Source: Azotimanducus sp963663145
Lineage (GTDB): Bacteria > Pseudomonadota > Gammaproteobacteria > Pseudomonadales > Azotimanducaceae
Assembly: GCA_963663145.1 (NCBI GenBank)
Contig: OY760134.1
Span: forward strand, 1,364,001-1,428,000
Length of the DNA: 64,000 nucleotides
Reading direction: 5' to 3'
Numbering within the stretch: the first letter of the stretch is position 1; each line of letters starts with the position of its first letter. The notes under the pieces are model-generated. The model saw nothing but the letters and a program-made list of their open reading frames with translations. It was not told the origin of the DNA and did no database searches. Positions 18,393 to 27,698 of this stretch are shown here, one piece after another. A program made the translations under genes and the position numbers.

Positions 18393-18671
18393 GTGGCAAG
18401 GAAAATCCACTCCATTGAGGTTGAGTTTTTCGCCTCCTTGAGAGAGGCGGTTGGGTGTCGGGTGCTGAGTATTCTGCCTTCAGAGATTGAACGTCTTACC
18501 TGTGTCGAAGATGTGCGTACTTGGGTAGTGCGGTGTTTGGGGGAATCCAGATGCACGGAGCTATTGGCCGAGCGGACTCGCCTCGCAGTGAATGAAGAAT
18601 TCGCGGAGCTCGATACTCCGGTTGACCGCGGCGACCGGGTAGCCTTCATGCCCGCCGTCACCGGTGGTTGA
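18393..18671 (+). CDS. moaD: Molybdopterin synthase sulfur carrier subunit MoaD
   Basis: Ubiquitin-fold sulfur carrier that ends in the diagnostic Gly-Gly (FMPAVTGG), which is thiocarboxylated and inserted into MoaE. GTG 18393 gives 92 aa; the frame is open further upstream, but that part overlaps moaC and adds sequence foreign to MoaD. The core SIEVEFFASLREAVG matches the family beta-strand start. Lies 14 bp after moaC and overlaps the region of the moaE start, so the three are co-transcribed. Confidence 0.88.
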   Translation: MARKIHSIEVEFFASLREAVGCRVLSILPSEIERLTCVEDVRTWVVRCLGESRCTELLAERTRLAVNEEFAELDTPVDRGDRVAFMPAVTGG

Positions 18672-18673
18672 AG

Positions 18674-19120
18674 ATGCGGCGCATTGCGGTAACAGAAGAT
18701 CCGATTGATCTTTCTAGGGAAGTGAGTTTACTGCGAGAGGCGGTGGGCGAGGGCATGGGGGCTTTGGCGTCTTTTGTTGGCGCAGTGCGAGGAGGTGAGG
18801 TGACCCTCCTTGAGCTTGAACACCATCCAGGCATGACGGAAAAGAGCATCTCGGCGATCGTCGATTCAGCCGAAGACAAGTGGCATCTCTTGGGCGTCAC
18901 CGTCATCCACCGAATCGGTGCCTTGCGTCCGGGCGAGGATATAGTCCTCGTATTGGTGGTCAGTGCGCATAGAAAAGACGCGTTCGAAGCCTGTGATTTC
19001 CTGATGGATTATCTGAAAACCCAAGCCGTGTTCTGGAAGCGGGAACACCGAGGAGATATGGCGCAATGGGTGGAATCGACCGAAGAGGATTACGCCCGTA
19101 TATCCCGCTGGATGGACTAA
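18674..19120 (+). CDS. moaE: Molybdopterin synthase catalytic subunit MoaE
   Basis: Large subunit that transfers two sulfurs from MoaD to cyclic pyranopterin monophosphate. 148 aa from ATG 18674 (an in-frame TTG six bases earlier would also work). FVGAVRGGEV is the substrate-binding loop, SAHRKDAFEACDFLMDYLK the conserved helix, and FWKREHRGDMAQWVE contains the catalytic lysine. Starts three bases after the moaD stop. Confidence 0.95.
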   Translation: MRRIAVTEDPIDLSREVSLLREAVGEGMGALASFVGAVRGGEVTLLELEHHPGMTEKSISAIVDSAEDKWHLLGVTVIHRIGALRPGEDIVLVLVVSAHRKDAFEACDFLMDYLKTQAVFWKREHRGDMAQWVESTEEDYARISRWMD

Positions 19121-19218
19121 ATCGCGCTCAAATGAACACTCTCCCCCAAACAGAGAGTTTCCCCTTCTCCGTCCGGTGCATTAGTCGTTCCATCAAAAGG
19201 TAAGAATTCGCCCTTTGA

Positions 19219-19224
19219 TATAAT
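19219..19224 (+). promoter_or_regulatory. Probable -10 box for icd
   Basis: Consensus TATAAT in the 144-bp gap between moaE and icd, 40 bp before the icd start. No good -35 box is seen at 16-18 bp spacing. A weak hairpin (ACTCTC/GAGAGT, 19138-19158) upstream may end moaCDE transcription. Confidence 0.45.
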
Positions 19225-19264
19225 TACCCGTTTACCCAAATCAAGAATCGGAGCGCACCAGACT

Positions 19265-20524
19265 ATGGCTTATCAACACATCAAGGTCCCGGAAGGCGAG
19301 AAAATTAAGGTTGGATCGGATAACTCTCTCGTGATTCCAGATCATCCCATTGTGCCCTTTATTGAGGGGGACGGCATTGGCGTCGACATTACGCCGGTGA
19401 TGCTCTCCGTCATTGATGCAGCCGTCCGCCACGCCTACGGGGGTGAGCGTTCCATTCGTTGGATGGAGGTGTACGCAGGCGAGAAATCCCTAAGCATCTA
19501 TGGTCCTGGTGAGTGGCTTCCCGACGAGACCGTCGAAGCCATTCGCGAATTCATCATTGCCATCAAAGGCCCTATGACAACGCCCGTGGGAGGTGGTATT
19601 CGCTCGCTTAATGTGGCATTGCGACAAATCATGGACCTCTACGTGTGCATGCGCCCGGTGCGCTATTTCAGTGGCGTACCGAGTCCCATGAAGCATCCCG
19701 AGAAAACCAACATGGTTATTTTTCGAGAGAACACCGAAGACATTTACGCAGGGATTGAATGGGAAGCTGATACCCCGGACGCGAAGAAAGTCATAGCGTT
19801 TCTGCGCAAGGAAATGAATGTTGAAACCATTCGATTCCCCGACCACTGCGGCATCGGCATCAAACCCGTATCGGCAGAAGGCTCCAAACGCTTGATTCGC
19901 AAAGCCGTTCAGTACGCAATCTCGGAAGACCTGCCTTCGGTCACCCTCGTACATAAAGGCAACATCATGAAGTTCACCGAAGGCTCGTTTAAGGACTGGG
20001 GTTACGAGCTTGTGCGAGAGGAATTCGGTGCCAAGGATCTCGACAATGGTCCTTGGCAACGCCTTACCAATCCCAACACGGGGCGGGAGATCATCATCAA
20101 GGACATGATTGCCGACGCGATGCTCCAGCAGATACAAACACGTCCCGACGAATACAGCGTACTGGCGACAATGAATCTCAATGGCGACTATATTTCCGAT
20201 GCGCTAGCCGCTCAGGTCGGAGGTCTGGGAATCGCGCCGGGCGCCAACGTTGGTGACCACATCGCTTTATTTGAAGCCACACACGGTACGGCGCCCAAGT
20301 ACGCTGGACAAGACAAGGTGAATCCAGGCTCACTGATTCTGTCCGCTGAGATGATGCTGCGCCACATGGGTTGGCGTGAGGCGGCCGACCTCGTGGTTCA
20401 CGGAATTGAAGGAGCGATCAATAAGAAGACCGTTACCTATGATTTTGACCGGCTGATGGAGAACGCTACCAAAGTGTCAAGTTCGCAGTTTGGGCAACAC
20501 ATCATAGCGAACATGGCGGTATAA
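19265..20524 (+). CDS. icd: Isocitrate dehydrogenase (NADP-dependent)
   Basis: TCA-cycle enzyme converting isocitrate to 2-oxoglutarate. 419 aa, the E. coli-like homodimeric form. The loop GGGIRSLNVALRQ contains the serine (Ser 114 here) phosphorylated by AceK in enterics, so glyoxylate-shunt control is possible. HGTAPKYAGQDKVNPGS holds the Lys-Tyr pair typical of NADP specificity. Preceded by a TATAAT box. Single gene, followed 37 bp later by the HMG-CoA-synthase-like gene. Confidence 0.97.
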   Translation: MAYQHIKVPEGEKIKVGSDNSLVIPDHPIVPFIEGDGIGVDITPVMLSVIDAAVRHAYGGERSIRWMEVYAGEKSLSIYGPGEWLPDETVEAIREFIIAIKGPMTTPVGGGIRSLNVALRQIMDLYVCMRPVRYFSGVPSPMKHPEKTNMVIFRENTEDIYAGIEWEADTPDAKKVIAFLRKEMNVETIRFPDHCGIGIKPVSAEGSKRLIRKAVQYAISEDLPSVTLVHKGNIMKFTEGSFKDWGYELVREEFGAKDLDNGPWQRLTNPNTGREIIIKDMIADAMLQQIQTRPDEYSVLATMNLNGDYISDALAAQVGGLGIAPGANVGDHIALFEATHGTAPKYAGQDKVNPGSLILSAEMMLRHMGWREAADLVVHGIEGAINKKTVTYDFDRLMENATKVSSSQFGQHIIANMAV

Positions 20525-20561
20525 GCGCACTCCTTTATTCCTCACTAAGGAAACAGTCTAA

Positions 20562-22010
20562 ATGGTTGGAATCACTGGATATAGTGCGTACATTCCAAGG
20601 CTCCGCCTACAGCGAAGTGCAATCGCCGCAGCGCATCTGTGGAGCGACCCTTCATACGCCGCCAAAGGGCGGGGTGAGCGAGCGATCTGTGCATGGGACG
20701 AAGACGCTATCACAATGGGTGTGGAGGCCACACGCGGATTGGTCACAGAAGAGCGCCCCGCCGCACTCGTGTTTGCGAGCACTTCAGGACCTTTCTTGGA
20801 TCGGCAGCAAGCAGGCGTCATCGCCACTGCACTGTCTTTGGAAGGTGATTTAAGAACCTTGGATGTGACCTCCTCGCAGCGCGCGGCATTGGGCGCCTTG
20901 TCGCAAGCCTGCGATTCGGCTCAGGTCGGTGCCCAAGAGGTCTTGGTAGTTGCTGCCGAAAAACGCCGGTCGATGGCGCGTAGTCCCGGAGAACTCGCTT
21001 GGGGCGATGGTGCCGTGGCGGTAACCGTTGGTGTTGACAATCCGCTACTTGAACTTGTTGGCGGCACTGTCAATAGCGTGGACTTTCTCGATCATTTTCG
21101 GGGTGCGGGGCAAGAATTCGACTATGATTGGGAAGAGCGCTGGATCCGGGACGAGGGCCTTGCGAAGATTGTCCCGGCTGCTATTTCACGTCTTCTCGCG
21201 AAAACGGGTATGGCGCCAGAGGCGATCGCCCACTTCGTGATGCCGAGTACGATTGGGCGCGCCGCGCAATTGGTGACGCGCCATTCAGGACTTTCCCCCA
21301 AAGCCGTGGTGGACAATCTGGCCGAACAACTCGGCGAAACCGGCACGGCGCACCCGCTCATGATGGCGCTGCATGCCGTTGAAACTTGCGTGAAACCGGG
21401 CGACTACTTGTTGATGGCGAGCTTTGCCAATGGCTGCGAGGTGCTGTTGTTCAAGGCAACCGAAGCGATTTTGGATTATGAGTCGCCGCAGTCGGTGACC
21501 TCAGCGCTTGCTGCCCGCCAGCCGGAGACAAACTACTTCAAGTACCTCGCGTTTAACGATCTGGTGCGTATCGATGAAGGCAAGCGTGGCGAGGCGGCTG
21601 AGTATCAAACTTCGCTCTCCACTGCGTATCGCAAGCGCGACATGCTGCTCGGACTAGTGGGCGGTCGTTGCACCCAGTGCGGTACCCTGCAGTTCCCGCG
21701 CATGAGGGTCTGTGTGAATCCACAATGCCGCGCTACCGATACCCAAGAACCCCACTCGTTTCGTGATGAACCGGCCAAGGTATCGAGTTGGTCTGCGGAC
21801 TATCTGGCGTTTACTCCCAATCCGCCTTCCCACTATGGCATGATTGACTTTGAGAACGGAGGACGGCTGATGACTGACTTCACTGATGTCGAAGTCGGCG
21901 AAATCGATGTTGGCGTGCCGGTCGAGATGCGCTTTCGCATCAAATCGCTTGATCGGCTGCGTGGCTTGCCGCGCTACTTCTGGAAAGCGGTTCCTCTTCG
22001 TGCCGCTTGA
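20562..22010 (+). CDS. HMG-CoA-synthase-like thiolase-fold protein fused to a DUF35 zinc-ribbon/OB domain
   Basis: 482 aa. Residues 1-310 have the thiolase/HMG-CoA synthase fold (opening VGITGYSAYIPRLRL, ELAWGDGAVAV, MPSTIGRA, ASFANGCEVLLF). Residues 369-482 form a DUF35 module with zinc ligands C370, C373, C384 and C389 followed by an OB fold. The place where HMG-CoA synthases and thiolases keep the nucleophilic cysteine reads DVTSSQRAALGAL here, with no cysteine, so classical condensation chemistry is doubtful. The next genes are an SCP2-type thiolase and an acyl-CoA dehydrogenase, suggesting a channelled complex in acyl-CoA, terpene or steroid side-chain metabolism. Exact substrate unknown. 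Confidence 0.83.
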   Translation: MVGITGYSAYIPRLRLQRSAIAAAHLWSDPSYAAKGRGERAICAWDEDAITMGVEATRGLVTEERPAALVFASTSGPFLDRQQAGVIATALSLEGDLRTLDVTSSQRAALGALSQACDSAQVGAQEVLVVAAEKRRSMARSPGELAWGDGAVAVTVGVDNPLLELVGGTVNSVDFLDHFRGAGQEFDYDWEERWIRDEGLAKIVPAAISRLLAKTGMAPEAIAHFVMPSTIGRAAQLVTRHSGLSPKAVVDNLAEQLGETGTAHPLMMALHAVETCVKPGDYLLMASFANGCEVLLFKATEAILDYESPQSVTSALAARQPETNYFKYLAFNDLVRIDEGKRGEAAEYQTSLSTAYRKRDMLLGLVGGRCTQCGTLQFPRMRVCVNPQCRATDTQEPHSFRDEPAKVSSWSADYLAFTPNPPSHYGMIDFENGGRLMTDFTDVEVGEIDVGVPVEMRFRIKSLDRLRGLPRYFWKAVPLRAA

Positions 22011-22037
22011 ATACACTGTTTTAGAGGACCTTCGAAA

Positions 22038-23234
22038 ATGGCACAGGGCATTAAGGACAAGGTGGCAATTCTCGGTATGGGTTGCTCAAAGTTTGGTGAA
22101 CGCTGGGATGCTGGCGCTGAAGAACTCATCGTGGAAGCCTTTGACGAGGCCATTGAAGATGCCGGCATCGACCGCAGCGAAATCGATTCGGCTTGGCTTT
22201 CAACAGCCATGGATTTCGTGAATGTGGGGCGTAGCGGACTGCCTCTAAGCGTTTCGCTTCGATTGCCGAACATCGCCGTGACGCGGGTTGAGAATTTTTG
22301 CGCGTCGGGTTCCGAGGCTTTTCGCGGCGCGGTCTATGCTGTGGCTTCGGGGGCAGCCGATATTGCCTTGGCGCTCGGTGTTGAGAAACTCAAGGACACC
22401 GGCTACGGCGGGCTTCCCGGTAACTCGTCCGGAACGCTCACGCCGCTCTGGACGGCGACAGGCTCAGCGCCCGGCAGCTTTGCGCAGCTTGCGAGCGCCT
22501 ACCGAGCGAAGCACGGCATTAAAAAGGATGATCTCAAGCGGGCCATAGCGCATGTGTCGGTCAAAAGCCATGCGAATGGCACCAAGAACCCCAAAGCCCA
22601 TTTGCGCAGAGCGATTTCCGAAGAAGATGCGATCAACGCGCCCATGATCGCCGAGCCACTGGGACTGTTTGACTGCTGCGGGGTCAGCGACGGTGCGGCC
22701 GCCGCGATTGTCACCACGCCTGAAATCGCGCGTCGGATGGGCAAAGAGCACATTGTCAATATCAAGGCGCTGCAGCTTTCGCTCTCCAACGGTTCCGAGT
22801 CGGGACACACATCTTGGGATGGCAGCTATTTTCACACAACGCGCATCGCCGCAGCCAAAGCCTATGCAGAAGCCGGAATCCGCAAGCCGCGCGAAGAAGT
22901 CAGCATGTTTGAGTGTCACGACTGCTTTTCGATCACCGAGTTTGTGACGACCGAAGATCTGCAGCTTTCGCCAGAGGGCGGGGCTATCAAGGATGTGATG
23001 GACGGATTTTATGATGCCGAAGGCGGTATCCCATGTCAGATTGACGGTGGCCTTAAATGTTTCGGGCATCCAATCGGTGCCTCCGGTATTCGCATGCTCT
23101 ACGAAATGTACTTGCAACTGCAGGGGCGCGCCGAGGAACGCCAGCTTCCGAATCCTAGCATCGGGCTTACCCACAACCTTGGCGGTGCGCCGAATCAAAA
23201 CGTGGCGGCCATCTGCATCGTAGGTGTGGCGTAA
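22038..23234 (+). CDS. SCP2-type thiolase (acetyl-CoA acetyltransferase family)
   Basis: 398-aa thiolase-fold enzyme. VENFCASGSEAFR holds the nucleophilic cysteine (Cys 88), MFECHDCFSITEF the first catalytic His region, and KCFGHPIGASGIR the second His. This subclass works with DUF35 proteins, and one is fused to the preceding gene product 27 bp upstream. Likely reactions are thiolysis of a beta-ketoacyl-CoA or the retro-aldol cleavage known from steroid degradation. The choice cannot be made from this sequence. Confidence 0.88.
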   Translation: MAQGIKDKVAILGMGCSKFGERWDAGAEELIVEAFDEAIEDAGIDRSEIDSAWLSTAMDFVNVGRSGLPLSVSLRLPNIAVTRVENFCASGSEAFRGAVYAVASGAADIALALGVEKLKDTGYGGLPGNSSGTLTPLWTATGSAPGSFAQLASAYRAKHGIKKDDLKRAIAHVSVKSHANGTKNPKAHLRRAISEEDAINAPMIAEPLGLFDCCGVSDGAAAAIVTTPEIARRMGKEHIVNIKALQLSLSNGSESGHTSWDGSYFHTTRIAAAKAYAEAGIRKPREEVSMFECHDCFSITEFVTTEDLQLSPEGGAIKDVMDGFYDAEGGIPCQIDGGLKCFGHPIGASGIRMLYEMYLQLQGRAEERQLPNPSIGLTHNLGGAPNQNVAAICIVGVA

Positions 23235-23261
23235 AGCTCCGCGCGTATCGAGGAAGACAGG

Positions 23262-24467
23262 GTGGATTTTTCCTTTAACGCTGAAGACCGCGCCTTTCAA
23301 TCTGAGGTGCGCGAGTGGCTCGAGTCCGCTTGGCCGCATGACGTTCGAGAACGACAGAAGAAAAGCGCACTTGCCAGAGTCTCCAAGGACGAGCAGGTGC
23401 GCTGGCAGCAGGCGCTGGCTGAGAAGGGCTGGGCGGCGACCAACTGGCCGAGAGAGCACGGTGGGGCGAACTTTACGCCCACGCAAAATTACTTATTTGA
23501 TTTGGAGGTTGCCCGCGCGGGGGCGCCCAACGTGCTGCCGTTCGGCATCACCATGGTGGCACCGGTGATCATGAAATTCGGCACCGAAGAGCAAAAACAG
23601 CGATTTTTGCCAGATATTCTGCACAGCAGAGTATGGTGGTGCCAAGGTTACTCGGAGCCTGGGTCTGGTTCGGATCTCGCTTCGCTCGCCACCAAGGCCG
23701 AGGATCAGGGTGATCACTACTTGGTTAACGGAATCAAGACTTGGACAACGCTTGCCCAGTATGCGGACTGGATATTCTGTCTGGTACGCACCTCCAAGGA
23801 GGAGCGCAAGCAGTTGGGCATCTCCTTCTTGCTGATCGACATGCGTTCCCCCGGTGTGGAGGTCAGGCCCATTATCACGTTGGATCAGCCGCTTGAGGGG
23901 CTGCAAGAGATCAACAGCGTCTACTTCCAAGATGTCCAAGTTCCGAAGGAGAACCTCATTGGCGAGGAAGGGCAGGGCTGGACCTGCGCTAAGTACCTGC
24001 TTGAGTTTGAGCGTGGAAACGCCTACTCGCCACGCCTCAAGACATCTTTGGGGCACCTCAAGGAAATCGCCAATTCGACGCTTAACGGCGAAACGTTCAT
24101 GGATGCTGCGTTTGAGCGGAAGATCGCCAGCATAGAAATAGACATACTGGCCCTTGAGTTTACCGAACTGAGAATTTTGGGCGCGCTTGCGGCGGGGCAG
24201 AACGTGGGGCCGGAGTCATCCTTACTGAAAACTCGAGGAACAGAATTGCAGCAGCAACTTTCCGAGCTTTGGCTTGAGCTTTCTGGCTACTACGCTTTGG
24301 CTCTTGATCATTCAACGCCCTTTGCCGGAGACAATTTCCCATCCGTCGGCCCGGAGTGGACCAACGGTGTGGCGCAGTCCTATTTCAATTTGAGAAAAGT
24401 CTCCATCTACGCAGGATCAAACGAGATCCAACGCAACATCATGGCTAAGCTGGTATTGGGACTTTAA
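23262..24467 (+). CDS. Acyl-CoA dehydrogenase family protein
   Basis: 401-aa FAD enzyme that introduces a double bond into an acyl-CoA. Starts at GTG 23262 (DFSFNAEDRAFQSEVREWL). The FAD-binding WWCQGYSEPGSGSDLASL segment and the C-terminal RKVSIYAGSNEIQRNIMAK loop are typical. The middle domain IKTWTTLAQYADWIF matches the long-chain/steroid-type group more than short-chain enzymes (my judgement). Third gene of the run after the DUF35 fusion and the thiolase. Its electrons would go to the ETF coded at 35.1-36.8 kb. Confidence 0.9.
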   Translation: MDFSFNAEDRAFQSEVREWLESAWPHDVRERQKKSALARVSKDEQVRWQQALAEKGWAATNWPREHGGANFTPTQNYLFDLEVARAGAPNVLPFGITMVAPVIMKFGTEEQKQRFLPDILHSRVWWCQGYSEPGSGSDLASLATKAEDQGDHYLVNGIKTWTTLAQYADWIFCLVRTSKEERKQLGISFLLIDMRSPGVEVRPIITLDQPLEGLQEINSVYFQDVQVPKENLIGEEGQGWTCAKYLLEFERGNAYSPRLKTSLGHLKEIANSTLNGETFMDAAFERKIASIEIDILALEFTELRILGALAAGQNVGPESSLLKTRGTELQQQLSELWLELSGYYALALDHSTPFAGDNFPSVGPEWTNGVAQSYFNLRKVSIYAGSNEIQRNIMAKLVLGL

Positions 24468-24509
24468 GGTCATTTGATCTAACGTCTGAAAGTAGGAGAC
24501 GCGGCTGAA

Positions 24510-26024
24510 ATGTCTGATGCGAGAGGCATGACACAGCTTGCCGAACAAGTGAGTGAGTGGCGCGTCAGTCGTCTTCCCTTCGTCTGGGCGAAACGCCATG
24601 GGGTAGCGGTCGATCCCACCAAGGGGGAAATCCTCTACTTGCAGGGTGCCCGTGCCACAGCGCTCTCCGAAGCGGTGCGAGTGAGTGGGAGTGGCTTCGC
24701 TTGTCGGGCCCTTGACGAAGAGGCGTTTAGCGAAGCTCTGTCGAGTATATACGAGCGAGACGCAAGTGAAGCGCAGCAGATCGCCGAGGATGCAGGCGAA
24801 TCGTTGCTACTCGAGAATCTCGCCGAGGCTGTGCCGAACGCCGGGGATCTTCTCGAACAGGAGGACGATGCACCGATCATCCGCCTGATCAACGCCATTC
24901 TGACCGAAGCACTGCGCCGTCACGCGAGCGACGTGCACATTGAAACCTTTGAACAAGACTTAGTGGTTCGCTTGCGAGTCGATGGTCAGTTGCGCGAGGT
25001 GCTGAGGCCAAAGCGTCAATTGGCGCCACTTCTGGTCTCGCGCATCAAGGTCATGGCGGAGCTTGACATTGCCGAAAAACGCGTACCTCAGGATGGGCGC
25101 ATATCCTTGCGCGTGGCGGGGCGAGAAATCGATGTGCGCGTATCCACCATTCCGACAGCCGAAGGCGAGCGCGCCGTGCTTCGGCTGCTGGAAAAACAGG
25201 GCACTCGCCTCTTGCTGCCAAATCTCGGCATGTCGTCCGCTGATCTCGCGAGATTGCGGGAACTCACCTGCCGCCCGCATGGCATATTGCTGGTGACGGG
25301 TCCAACGGGATCGGGGAAGACCACCACGCTCTATGCGGGGCTATCCGAGGTCAACACCGAAAGCCTGAACGTTTTGACAGTTGAAGATCCAATTGAGTAT
25401 CAATTGGACGGTATTGGGCAAACACAGGTCAATCTCAAGGCGAATCTGACCTTCGCGGTGGGACTCAGAGCGATCTTGAGACAGGACCCCGATGTCATCA
25501 TGGTGGGAGAGATTCGAGACACCGAAACCGCGGACATTGCCATACGCGCAAGTCTTACCGGTCATTTGGTGCTCTCGACATTGCACACCAATACGGCCAT
25601 AGGGGCGGTCACCAGATTGATCGACATGGATATCGCCCCCTGGCTGCTGTCCTCGAGCCTCAATGGTGTAATGGCGCAGCGGCTGGTGCGCAAACTCTGT
25701 ATCCACTGCCGCGAACCTGGCGTTGCGGAATCGCATGAGAGGGAATTCTTGCGCGAATGCGGCGAGGGCGGTGAAATAGATGTTTGGCACCCCGTTGGTT
25801 GCGAACATTGTGCCGGTGAAGGCTATGTTGGGCGTCTCGGTATCTACGAACTCATAGAGTTCGACGAGACCCTGCGGGGACTTATTCACGACCAAGCTTC
25901 GGAGTCGGAGCTTGAAAGAGCGGCCCGAGTCAAGTGTCCGTCCATCCGCCAAGATGCCTATGCCAAGGTCAAGGCGGGAATAACCAGCGTGGACGAGGCG
26001 TTGCGCGTCACGGCCGAAGTCTAG
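24510..26024 (+). CDS. gspE: Type II secretion ATPase GspE
   Basis: 504-aa hexameric ATPase driving pseudopilus assembly at the cytoplasmic face. An N-terminal domain binds GspL. Walker A is GPTGSGKTTTLYAG (about residue 266), the Asp box TVEDPIEY follows, and Walker B is DPDVIMVGEIRD. A tetracysteine zinc motif (CIHC ... CEHC) sits in the C-terminal domain, as in GspE but not in most PilT proteins. First gene of a nine-gene operon. An AGGAG element lies about 14 bp before the ATG. Confidence 0.96.
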   Translation: MSDARGMTQLAEQVSEWRVSRLPFVWAKRHGVAVDPTKGEILYLQGARATALSEAVRVSGSGFACRALDEEAFSEALSSIYERDASEAQQIAEDAGESLLLENLAEAVPNAGDLLEQEDDAPIIRLINAILTEALRRHASDVHIETFEQDLVVRLRVDGQLREVLRPKRQLAPLLVSRIKVMAELDIAEKRVPQDGRISLRVAGREIDVRVSTIPTAEGERAVLRLLEKQGTRLLLPNLGMSSADLARLRELTCRPHGILLVTGPTGSGKTTTLYAGLSEVNTESLNVLTVEDPIEYQLDGIGQTQVNLKANLTFAVGLRAILRQDPDVIMVGEIRDTETADIAIRASLTGHLVLSTLHTNTAIGAVTRLIDMDIAPWLLSSSLNGVMAQRLVRKLCIHCREPGVAESHEREFLRECGEGGEIDVWHPVGCEHCAGEGYVGRLGIYELIEFDETLRGLIHDQASESELERAARVKCPSIRQDAYAKVKAGITSVDEALRVTAEV

Positions 26025-26031
26025 GGGCAAC

Positions 26032-27249
26032 GTGGCCCTGTTCAGCTACGCCGCCGTAGATGCTAGAGGGCGGAGAAAGAAAGGGAGTCTTCAAGCCGAT
26101 TCGCCGCGGCAGGTGCGTCAACTACTGCGAGACCAAGGGCTGGTGCCACTAGATGTTGCTCTCTCTCGGGCGCAGGCTTCGGCAAATTCGCCTCGCTTCG
26201 CGAACTTTCTTTCACGCCTTACATCGCTCGAGCTGGCCATTACCACGCGACAGATGGCCACCCTGCTCAATGCTGGCCTGCCGGTGGAGGAAGCCTTGCT
26301 GGCCACGGCGCAGCAATCGGACCGCGCCCGGGCGAAGAATCTCTTTCTCATGGTGCGTGGTAGGGTGTTGGAAGGCCGGTCCTTGGCTCGATCGCTTGCC
26401 GAGCACCCGCAATCATTCGAGAGTATCTACGTATCTGCCGTCGAAGCCGGCGAGCGTGCCGGTTACCTTCCGGGTATTTTGAGCAGTCTCGCCGAATACA
26501 CCGAAGGCAGGCACAAATCTATGCAAAACCTGACCATGGCCATGATCTATCCCGTGATGCTCTTCTTCCTGTCGGTCGCAGTCATTGCCGGCCTCTTGGG
26601 CTATGTGGTGCCTGACATGGTGTCGGTGTTTGATCGCACGGAACAAGCATTGCCCTTGATCACGCGCGTACTCATCGCATCCAGCGAGATGGTTCGAAAC
26701 TACGGAGCGATCACCTTACTGATCCTTATTTTGGCTGCCATCGCGTTGCGATTGGCCATGCGGCGAGAGTCGGTCAGATTTAAACTTGATCAACTCGCGC
26801 TGCGAGTGCCGCTCATACGGCGAATCTCACGAGGCTTGCATACCAGCCGCTATGCCAGCACCTTGGGCGTGTTGACATCGAGCGGCGTGCCGCTCGCCGA
26901 GGCCATGTCGATTGCGGCCGCAGTGGTGAAGAACCGCGCCATACAGGCCGGGCTCAATGAAGCAACGCGGCGCGTGACGGAGGGTTCAAGCTTTGCCGCG
27001 GCATTGCGTGAGATTCCCTACTTACCGCCGATCATGGTTCATATGGCGGCGAGCGGAGAAAAGAGTGGAGAACTCGATACAATGCTGGTGCGTTTGGCCG
27101 ACTATCAGCGCGAAGAGTTTGAGCGAGTCACCGGCACCCTCATTCGCCTCTTTGAGCCGGCCATGTTGCTGATCATGGGGGGGCTTGTACTTTTAATCGT
27201 ACTCGCCATACTGCTTCCTATCACACAGATGAATCAGTTCTTGATATGA
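26032..27249 (+). CDS. gspF: Type II secretion inner-membrane platform protein GspF
   Basis: 405-aa polytopic protein with two cytoplasmic GspF domains and three membrane helices (about residues 171-195, 220-242, 377-398). FSYAAVDARGRRKKGSLQAD is the classical start. GTG 26032 lies seven bases after the gspE stop. It forms the inner-membrane platform on which GspE acts. Confidence 0.96.
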   Translation: MALFSYAAVDARGRRKKGSLQADSPRQVRQLLRDQGLVPLDVALSRAQASANSPRFANFLSRLTSLELAITTRQMATLLNAGLPVEEALLATAQQSDRARAKNLFLMVRGRVLEGRSLARSLAEHPQSFESIYVSAVEAGERAGYLPGILSSLAEYTEGRHKSMQNLTMAMIYPVMLFFLSVAVIAGLLGYVVPDMVSVFDRTEQALPLITRVLIASSEMVRNYGAITLLILILAAIALRLAMRRESVRFKLDQLALRVPLIRRISRGLHTSRYASTLGVLTSSGVPLAEAMSIAAAVVKNRAIQAGLNEATRRVTEGSSFAAALREIPYLPPIMVHMAASGEKSGELDTMLVRLADYQREEFERVTGTLIRLFEPAMLLIMGGLVLLIVLAILLPITQMNQFLI

Positions 27250-27698
27250 ACAGGTGCGAACTCAAACAGCAGTTGCCCAAGGAATCTCGGCAGAAGGGCT
27301 TTACGTTGATTGAAATCCTCTTGGTGGTTGTGATTATCGGCATCTTTGCCGTTCTCATCGTTCCAAACCTTGTAGGACGGGATGATCAAGCACGCGTGGT
27401 TGCGGCGAAAACCGATATACAGTCCATTGCAAACGCGCTTCAACTCTACAAGCTCGACAACTATAGTTACCCCTCCACGACCCAAGGATTGGAAGCGCTG
27501 GTGAGCAAGCCGCAGAGCTATCCGGAACCACCTAACTATCCTGCTGCCGGCTATCTCAAAAAGATTCCGGAAGATCCTTGGGGCACACCCTATCGATACG
27601 GTGGGACTGGAAATTCCTTTGAGATTTACTCCGTGGGTGCCGACGGCGCGCTGGGTGGCGAAGGTTTCGATGCCGACATCTACTACAAAGATCTTTGA
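27246..27698 (+). CDS. gspG: Type II secretion major pseudopilin GspG
   Basis: 150-aa prepilin. Cleavage before Phe in QKGFTLIEILLVVVIIG, with Glu at +5. The long N-terminal leader (18 residues before F) is somewhat longer than usual. The C-terminal GGEGFDADIYY region carries the Asp residues that bind calcium in GspG. Overlaps gspF by 4 bp. Confidence 0.95.
   Translation: MNRCELKQQLPKESRQKGFTLIEILLVVVIIGIFAVLIVPNLVGRDDQARVVAAKTDIQSIANALQLYKLDNYSYPSTTQGLEALVSKPQSYPEPPNYPAAGYLKKIPEDPWGTPYRYGGTGNSFEIYSVGADGALGGEGFDADIYYKDL

Noticed and set aside
19134..19158. GAACACTCTCCCC followed by a GAGAGT arm, shared with the gap at 49786-49806, as a dispersed repeat
   Set aside because: A shared 13-mer is expected many times by chance in 64 kb, and the flanks differ. 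Both may be simple hairpins, and neither has a T run.
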